From: an uncultured Eubacteriales bacterium
GTDB taxonomy: Bacteria > Bacillota > Clostridia > Oscillospirales > Acutalibacteraceae
Assembly: GCA_948815685.1 (NCBI GenBank)
Contig: CAQJOC010000035.1
Span: 1-9,669 of the forward strand
Length of the DNA: 9,669 nt
Reading direction: 5' to 3'
The translations under genes and the position numbers were made by a program. Of this stretch, positions 5,977 through 9,669 are shown piece by piece (the stretch's first letter is position 1; every line of letters starts with the position of its first letter). The notes under the pieces were generated by a model, which saw only the letters and a program-made list of their open reading frames with translations, was not told where the DNA came from and did no database searches.

Positions 5977-7427
5977 TTAAGTATATCATTAATTACTACC
6001 CTTTCGTCAAATGGATATTTAACGCCTTTAATTTCCTGATATGTTTCATGACCCTTTCCGGCCAAAACCACAATGTCCCCTTTTTGGGCATTTTTTATGC
6101 AGTATTTTATGGCCTCCTTTCTGTCCGGAATTACAATATATTCTCCGTTTGTTTTATTTAGGCCCTCTTTAATATCAGATATTATATCCATTACGTCCTC
6201 ATTTCTGGAATTGTCCGCTGTAATTACCGAAATATCTGAAAGCCTGCCGGAAATTTCTCCCATTTCATACCTTCTTATCTTTGGTCTGTTCCCTCCGCCT
6301 CCGAACATGGTTATTATCCTTTTAGGCTTATATTCTCTTAAAGTTTTTAAAATATTTTCCATACTTGCAGCATTGTGGGCATAGTCTATAAAAAGAGAAT
6401 ATTCTCCCGGTACTTTTACAGGCTCCATTCTGCCCTTTATTTTTACTTGTGCCAAACCATTTTTAATATCTTCAGATTTAATTCCTAGATAATTACAAAC
6501 AGAAACAGCCGCCAAAGCGTTATATACATTAAATTTACCCGGAATAGGTATTTCGAATTCAACCTTTATGTCCCCTGAAGTTTTAAATTCACATCCAAGA
6601 TGCCCATTTTTATTCAAAAGTTTTGCATCAATTCCACTTACATCGGCTTTATTGGAAAACCCAAACGTTTTTATTTCATCACATATATTATTATTGCATA
6701 TAATCCCGGCATTTTTATCATCAATATTTACAAAGCCGACTTTGCATTGTCTAAACAACTTACTTTTACATAAGATATATTCTTCAATGTTTTTATGTTC
6801 ATTTCCACCGATATGGTCTTCAGATAAATTTGTAAATATACCGAAGTCAAAATTCAGCCCATCAACTCTGTGGTCTCGAAGTGCAATGGAAGACACTTCT
6901 AAAATTGCAAATTTACATCCGTTATCCACCATGTTCCTTAAATATTTTTGAATATCATAAGACTCCGGCGTTGTATTTTTTAAAGTTATTATGGTTTCCT
7001 TGCCAATAAAAGCTCCCAATGTTCCAATCATGCCTGTGTTTTTTTCGGATAACTCCAGTATAGACTTTATCATACAAGCAGTTGTTGTTTTTCCCTTTGT
7101 TCCGGTTATCCCTATAATTTTCAATTTCGACGAGGGAGATTTAAAAAAGTTTTTAGATATTAAAGCCAAAGCCACTCGTGTATTTTCAACAAGTATAGTA
7201 TTAACACCGGAGACATTAATTTCTTTTTCGATAATTATTGTATTAGCTCCATTTTTTATTGCTTCTTTAATAAAATCATGTCCGTCACACTCTGCACCAT
7301 TTAGACATACAAATATATTCCCTAATTTAACTTTTCTGGAATCATATGCGATATCCGATATCTCGGTTTCATAAGAGGCCCGTGCTTTAACAATATTTAA
7401 ATTTTTAATAACTTCACCAAGTTTCAT
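5973..7427 (-). CDS. murE: UDP-MurNAc-L-Ala-D-Glu ligase adding the third residue (probably meso-diaminopimelate)
   Basis: MurE adds the diamino acid to UDP-MurNAc-L-Ala-D-Glu in the cytosol using ATP. The 484 residues fit the family. Domain 1 has ISDIAYDSRKVKLGNIFVCLNG (23-44). Domain 2 has the P-loop GITGTKGKTTTACM (106-119), KNTTPESYDI (150-159), LEVSSIAL (176-183), HRVDGLNFDFGIFTNLSEDH (186-205) and CKSKLF (220-225), with Lys221 at the carbamylated-lysine position. GKFNVYNALAA (297-307) precedes domain 3, which has DYAHNAASMENIL (348-360), RRYEMGEISGRLSD (385-398), TADNSRNEDVMDI (403-415) and LAGKGHETYQ (455-464). The specificity loop reads DNSR (405-408) where meso-DAP enzymes usually have DNPR; the Asn and Arg that favour DAP are kept, so DAP is my inference. 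HNAASMEN and RRYEMGE recall a clostridial MurE variant rather than the B. subtilis type. The ATG at 7427 follows AAAGGAGAT. Its leader carries a 14-bp tandem repeat. Confidence 0.92.
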   Translation of the reverse strand: MKLGEVIKNLNIVKARASYETEISDIAYDSRKVKLGNIFVCLNGAECDGHDFIKEAIKNGANTIIIEKEINVSGVNTILVENTRVALALISKNFFKSPSSKLKIIGITGTKGKTTTACMIKSILELSEKNTGMIGTLGAFIGKETIITLKNTTPESYDIQKYLRNMVDNGCKFAILEVSSIALRDHRVDGLNFDFGIFTNLSEDHIGGNEHKNIEEYILCKSKLFRQCKVGFVNIDDKNAGIICNNNICDEIKTFGFSNKADVSGIDAKLLNKNGHLGCEFKTSGDIKVEFEIPIPGKFNVYNALAAVSVCNYLGIKSEDIKNGLAQVKIKGRMEPVKVPGEYSLFIDYAHNAASMENILKTLREYKPKRIITMFGGGGNRPKIRRYEMGEISGRLSDISVITADNSRNEDVMDIISDIKEGLNKTNGEYIVIPDRKEAIKYCIKNAQKGDIVVLAGKGHETYQEIKGVKYPFDERVVINDILK

Positions 7428-7453
7428 GGAAATAATCTCCTTTTTGAACCTAT

Positions 7454-7509
7454 TTTTATCTTTTACCTTTTATCGTTTACCTTTTTTCTTTTATCTTTTT
7501 TCTTTTATC
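7454..7509. repeat. 14-bp tandem repeat, four copies, in the murE leader
   Basis: Contiguous units are TTTTATCTTTTACC (7454-7467), TTTTATCGTTTACC (7468-7481), TTTTTTCTTTTATC (7482-7495) and an identical TTTTTTCTTTTATC (7496-7509), followed by a partial TTTTTT. On the murE sense strand this is a nearly all-purine A/G tract ending about 12 bases before the ribosome binding site. Confidence 0.8.
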
Positions 7510-7558
7510 TTTTTTGAGCTGTTTTCCTTTTATTAATTTAATTGAGTCTAATTCATCG

Positions 7559-7586
7559 CTTATCTCATTTTCGAATCATGTAACAA
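7559..7586 (-). promoter_or_regulatory. Weak candidate murE promoter
   Basis: On the minus strand TTGTTA (7586-7581) and GATAAG (7564-7559) are 16 bases apart, each matching consensus at four positions. A start here would place the whole 14-bp repeat in the transcribed leader. Readthrough from the trkA genes is an alternative. Confidence 0.25.
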
Positions 7587-7894
7587 AAAAGAATAAAAAA
7601 GCTTGAAAAAAGCTGTTCGGAAATTTTTGAAAAATAAAACAAACCATATTTTAGCAAGTTCATAAGTGATATAAAGTAAATAAAGACAAAATATGAAATC
7701 AAAAAATAATAGTTATACATTTCAAATTTCACAAAAGATATTTTTAATTGCTAAAACTTTTAAGATAATTCAGTTATCCTTGCTTGAACTCTTTTTTATT
7801 TTTGGGACAAGCTACGGACATTTTTTGCATTTACATATTTTAAATTACTTTGATATAAAAGGTTCATCTGAAAAATAAAACAATATAGCTCTTT

Positions 7895-8563
7895 TCAATC
7901 TTCATGCACCTTTAAAAATGTTTTCTTTATTTTATTTTGTTCTGATGAATTACATATTGCAACAACATTGTCTCCGCTAAAAAGAATTGTATCCCCTTGA
8001 GGAATTATCAGCCGGTCATCCCTTAAAATCGAAACAATCAGTGACGAATCCGGCATATGGATTGTTTTAATGGCTTTTCCCTCCAGTGCGGAATGACTAG
8101 GTAAAGTTACGGAACAAATTGAAGCCTTTCCTTTATTTAAACTCGCTAAAAGCTGTAGTTCCGTACTATCTATTTCTTGCTCTATCATATTTGTTATAAT
8201 TTCGGTACTGCTAACCACATCATCAACGCCTAATTCCTTTATGGCCTCAAGGTTTCTGGGATTATTCGCTCTTGCTATAACTTTTTTAACCATAAATCTT
8301 TTTTTTACAAGCTGAGATGCAACAAGATTATCTTGGTCTCGCCCCGTTACGGCAATAAAACAGTCAGCTTTAACGATATCGGCGTCAGTAAGAGACTGTA
8401 TTTCTGTGCCATCTCCACATATTACTTCTATGCCCAGTTCATTGGCAAGCTTTTCACATTTAATTTTGTCTTTTTCTATGAGAGATATTTCATGTTCTTT
8501 ATCCAGCAAACTTTGGGACAAATAATAACCTAATTTGCCACCTCCCATTATAACTACTTTCAT
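7895..8563 (-). CDS. trkA: TrkA/KtrA-type K+ uptake regulatory protein, RCK_N plus RCK_C
   Basis: RCK proteins are peripheral cytosolic subunits that bind NAD(H) or ATP-type ligands and gate a TrkH/KtrB potassium translocator. The 222 residues match a single RCK_N + RCK_C protein (half of the fused E. coli TrkA). The Rossmann fold shows GGGKLG (7-12), acidic Glu30 at the end of the second strand (SLIEKD), GDGTE (50-54), TGRDQDN (74-80) and IARANNPRN (96-104). The C-terminal RCK_C domain covers about 138-218, with LEGKAIKTIHMP (160-171) and LIIPQGDTILFSGD (185-198). The ATG at 8563 follows AAGGGC by eight bases. It starts 31 bases after the upstream trkA paralogue ends, implying cotranscription. 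Glu30 rather than Asp is compatible with NAD binding. No membrane subunit is in the window. Confidence 0.9.
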   Translation of the reverse strand: MKVVIMGGGKLGYYLSQSLLDKEHEISLIEKDKIKCEKLANELGIEVICGDGTEIQSLTDADIVKADCFIAVTGRDQDNLVASQLVKKRFMVKKVIARANNPRNLEAIKELGVDDVVSSTEIITNMIEQEIDSTELQLLASLNKGKASICSVTLPSHSALEGKAIKTIHMPDSSLIVSILRDDRLIIPQGDTILFSGDNVVAICNSSEQNKIKKTFLKVHED

Positions 8564-8594
8564 AATATCAGCCCTTTATATAAATTGTGATAAA

Positions 8595-9209
8595 TCAGTC
8601 GACTACTTTCGTATATATAATTTTATCTTTAGAACTAACAACTTGTTCATCATCTATACGGATACGACCATTTTTATCAAGAACGCCTATAATCGTTTCA
8701 CCTGCCCTATTTGGTAGTTCATTTATTTTTCGTCCTATAAAAATAGCTTCAATCTCACGAGTAAAAAACGAAAGTGTGGAAGACCCGAAAGCAGCCTGCT
8801 TTTCACGGGGACTTTCTTCGAGGGCAGCAAGCATTGAAGCACAAGAAAGCTTTGTTTCGCAGACAGTTTTCAGTCCGAATTCATTAAATATTTGCTCTCT
8901 TGAAGGGTCAATTACTCTGGTTACTACGTTATTAATTCCAAAAAATTCCTTTACGATTTGTGAAATGGTTATATTTAAATTATCATCATCAGTAACTGCA
9001 GCCACTGCGTCACAGCTTTCCACTCCCGCACTTTTCATAATTTCAATGTCCATAGGAATTCCAGATACAGTCAGCCCATCAAAGTTATCATCCAAAGCTT
9101 TGAAAGAATCAGGGTCTCTGTCCACTACCGAGACTGTATGACCATAATGAAACAAACTGTTTGCAAGCCTTCTGCCAAGTTTTCCACATCCAATTACCAA
9201 AATATTCAT
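8595..9209 (-). CDS. trkA: TrkA-family K+ uptake regulatory protein, first of a pair
   Basis: This second half-size RCK protein (204 residues) is paralogous to its downstream neighbour and probably forms mixed rings with it, as proposed for adjacent trkA pairs such as mycobacterial ceoB/ceoC. The N-terminus MNILVIGCGKLGRRLANSL has the GxGxxG nucleotide motif (7-12), with Asp30 in VVDRD as the ribose-binding acid. AAVTDDDNLN (70-79) and TRVIDPSRE (97-105) follow. The RCK_C domain is about 145-204 (TREIEAIFIGRKINELP, RIRIDDEQVVSSKDKIIY) and is short. The segment LEESPREKQAAFGSS (130-144) is a charged linker between the domains. The GDGT motif of the partner is replaced by VSGIPMD (48-54), so the two subunits may differ in ligand use. 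The ATG at 9209 follows AGAGG by seven bases. Confidence 0.88.
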   Translation of the reverse strand: MNILVIGCGKLGRRLANSLFHYGHTVSVVDRDPDSFKALDDNFDGLTVSGIPMDIEIMKSAGVESCDAVAAVTDDDNLNITISQIVKEFFGINNVVTRVIDPSREQIFNEFGLKTVCETKLSCASMLAALEESPREKQAAFGSSTLSFFTREIEAIFIGRKINELPNRAGETIIGVLDKNGRIRIDDEQVVSSKDKIIYTKVVD

Positions 9210-9320
9210 TGCAAACCTCTTTTTGCGTTACTTTAAATTTAATTTCATACAAACGAATTTTTTTGTTTAAGTTAATCTCTAAAGTCAACATAAATCTATT
9301 TAACCACATTCGGTAGCACT

Positions 9321-9351
9321 ATAGTATACTATTTATAGTTAACGCAGTTTA
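9321..9351 (-). promoter_or_regulatory. Candidate trkA promoter overlapping a 12-bp palindrome
   Basis: ATAGTATACTAT (9321-9332) is a perfect palindrome. On the minus strand it contains TATACT (9328-9323), with a poor -35 match TAAACT (9351-9346) 17 bases away. A flanking ACTATA/TATAGT pair (9319-9324 and 9334-9339) also gives dyad symmetry. It could be a promoter with an operator over the -10 box, or chance in AT-rich DNA. Confidence 0.3.
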
Positions 9352-9496
9352 AAAGATATATATTTTTTTAAGATATACAAATAACGTACAATGTCGGATT
9401 ATATGATACATTATTATTTATTTTGTTGTTATAGTTGATTAAGTTATATCATTTTTGATTATTAAACTTGAATATTTCATTTGCTTATAAAAAAAC

Positions 9497-9508
9497 TGAT
9501 TTAAATCA
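9497..9508. promoter_or_regulatory. Crp/Fnr-like palindrome TGATTTAAATCA
   Basis: This 12-base perfect palindrome has the TGAT-N4-ATCA core of Fnr-type sites (consensus TTGAT-N4-ATCAA), with C in place of the outer T and A. It lies 288 bases upstream of the first trkA start and might serve a gene beyond the window edge. Confidence 0.3.
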
Positions 9509-9594
9509 CCAATAAATATAAATTAAAAATGATTATTTTCACATATAAATATAATACAAAAAATGATCGCTTTGAACTGTAGAATTTACTTTAA

Positions 9595-9629
9595 TATTCA
9601 AAATTGATTTTTATTCAAAATATTCAAAA
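9595..9629. repeat. TATTCAAAA short repeat cluster, three copies
   Basis: TATTCAAAA occurs at 9595-9603, 9612-9620 and 9621-9629, the last two in direct contact, followed by a partial TATTC. The cluster lies in almost pure A/T sequence, so its significance is doubtful. Confidence 0.5.
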
Positions 9630-9669
9630 TATTCTGAAGATATAAAATATAAAATAAAAAATTAATATA

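Larger units (their letters stand above)
7428..7894. other. Intergenic region between the trkA pair and murE
   Basis: The 467 bases hold the murE ribosome binding site, a 14-bp tandem repeat and a weak candidate promoter. A plus-strand open frame from an ATG at 7693 to 7878 (61 codons) has no ribosome binding site and no recognisable features, so I do not call it. I see no clear terminator after the second trkA gene; the inverted pair GCTTG/CAAGC near 7785-7814 has a 21-base loop and is unconvincing. Confidence 0.5.
9210..9669. other. AT-rich upstream region of the trkA pair, no gene seen
   Basis: The 460 bases are extremely AT-rich. I see two 12-base perfect palindromes (9321-9332 and 9497-9508), a short TATTCAAAA repeat cluster (9595-9629) and no supported coding sequence. 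The promoter of the trkA operon must lie here, but only a weak candidate is visible. Confidence 0.5.

Noticed and set aside
6073..7374. Three plus-strand open frames of 103-127 codons
   Set aside because: All lie antisense within murE and read as shadows of its conserved coding frame.
7559..7580. TTCGAATCATG as a possible tRNA T-arm
   Set aside because: There is no acceptor, D-arm or anticodon pattern around it; no tRNA-like cloverleaf was seen anywhere in the window.
7693..7878. 61-codon plus-strand open frame between the trkA pair and murE
   Set aside because: No Shine-Dalgarno sequence precedes the ATG, and the translation shows no domain or convincing membrane protein pattern.
8587..9141. 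184-codon open frame on the plus strand
   Set aside because: It is antisense to the upstream trkA gene, whose motifs are unmistakable; it is a shadow of that coding frame.
9224..9346. TGCGTTA/TAACGCA inverted pair flanking the trkA upstream region
   Set aside because: Seven-base arms more than 100 bases apart are likely by chance.

Overview
The window is AT-rich DNA, very AT-rich between the genes, with AGGAGG-type ribosome binding sites, sigma-A-like promoters and one GTG start. Gene content (DusB, a DegV protein, MurE and MurF of a clostridial type, paired half-size TrkA proteins, an Ig-like secreted protein) points to a low-GC Gram-positive anaerobe of the Clostridia (Bacillota). I cannot place it to genus. 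This is mostly an ordinary housekeeping region, and I see no defence system, prophage, CRISPR array, tRNA or intact insertion sequence.

Layout: (1) positions 1-685, minus strand: 5' part of a secreted Ig-like repeat protein gene with a clear signal peptide, broken by two mutually compensating frameshifts and cut by the window edge. (2) 1229-2236, plus: dusB, tRNA dihydrouridine synthase. (3) 2941-3777, plus: a degV/fakB-type fatty-acid-binding protein with its own promoter. (4) 5683-4304 and 7427-5973, minus: murF and murE, transcribed in the order murE then murF, which add the third amino acid and then D-Ala-D-Ala to the UDP-MurNAc peptide. They are separated by 289 bases and are not followed by mraY or murD, so they lie outside a classical dcw cluster; degV converges on murF. 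(5) 9209-8595 and 8563-7895, minus: two adjacent half-size TrkA/RCK proteins 31 bases apart, most likely one operon making the cytosolic NAD-binding gating subunits of a K+ uptake system whose membrane subunit (TrkH/KtrB) is not in the window.

Most of what is unusual lies between genes. Two diverged copies of an intergenic repeat occur at about 2321-2460 and 5762-5880; the second appears to supply the -35 box of a murF promoter. Next to it a 13-bp unit is repeated three times and gives a -10-like hexamer at each unit boundary. A 14-bp purine/pyrimidine-biased unit is repeated four times in the murE leader. A 122-bp segment with degraded terminal inverted repeats (2689-2810) looks like a dead mobile-element remnant. 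Several inverted repeats of unknown meaning lie between degV and murF and upstream of the trkA pair. No gene is followed by a canonical GC-rich intrinsic terminator.
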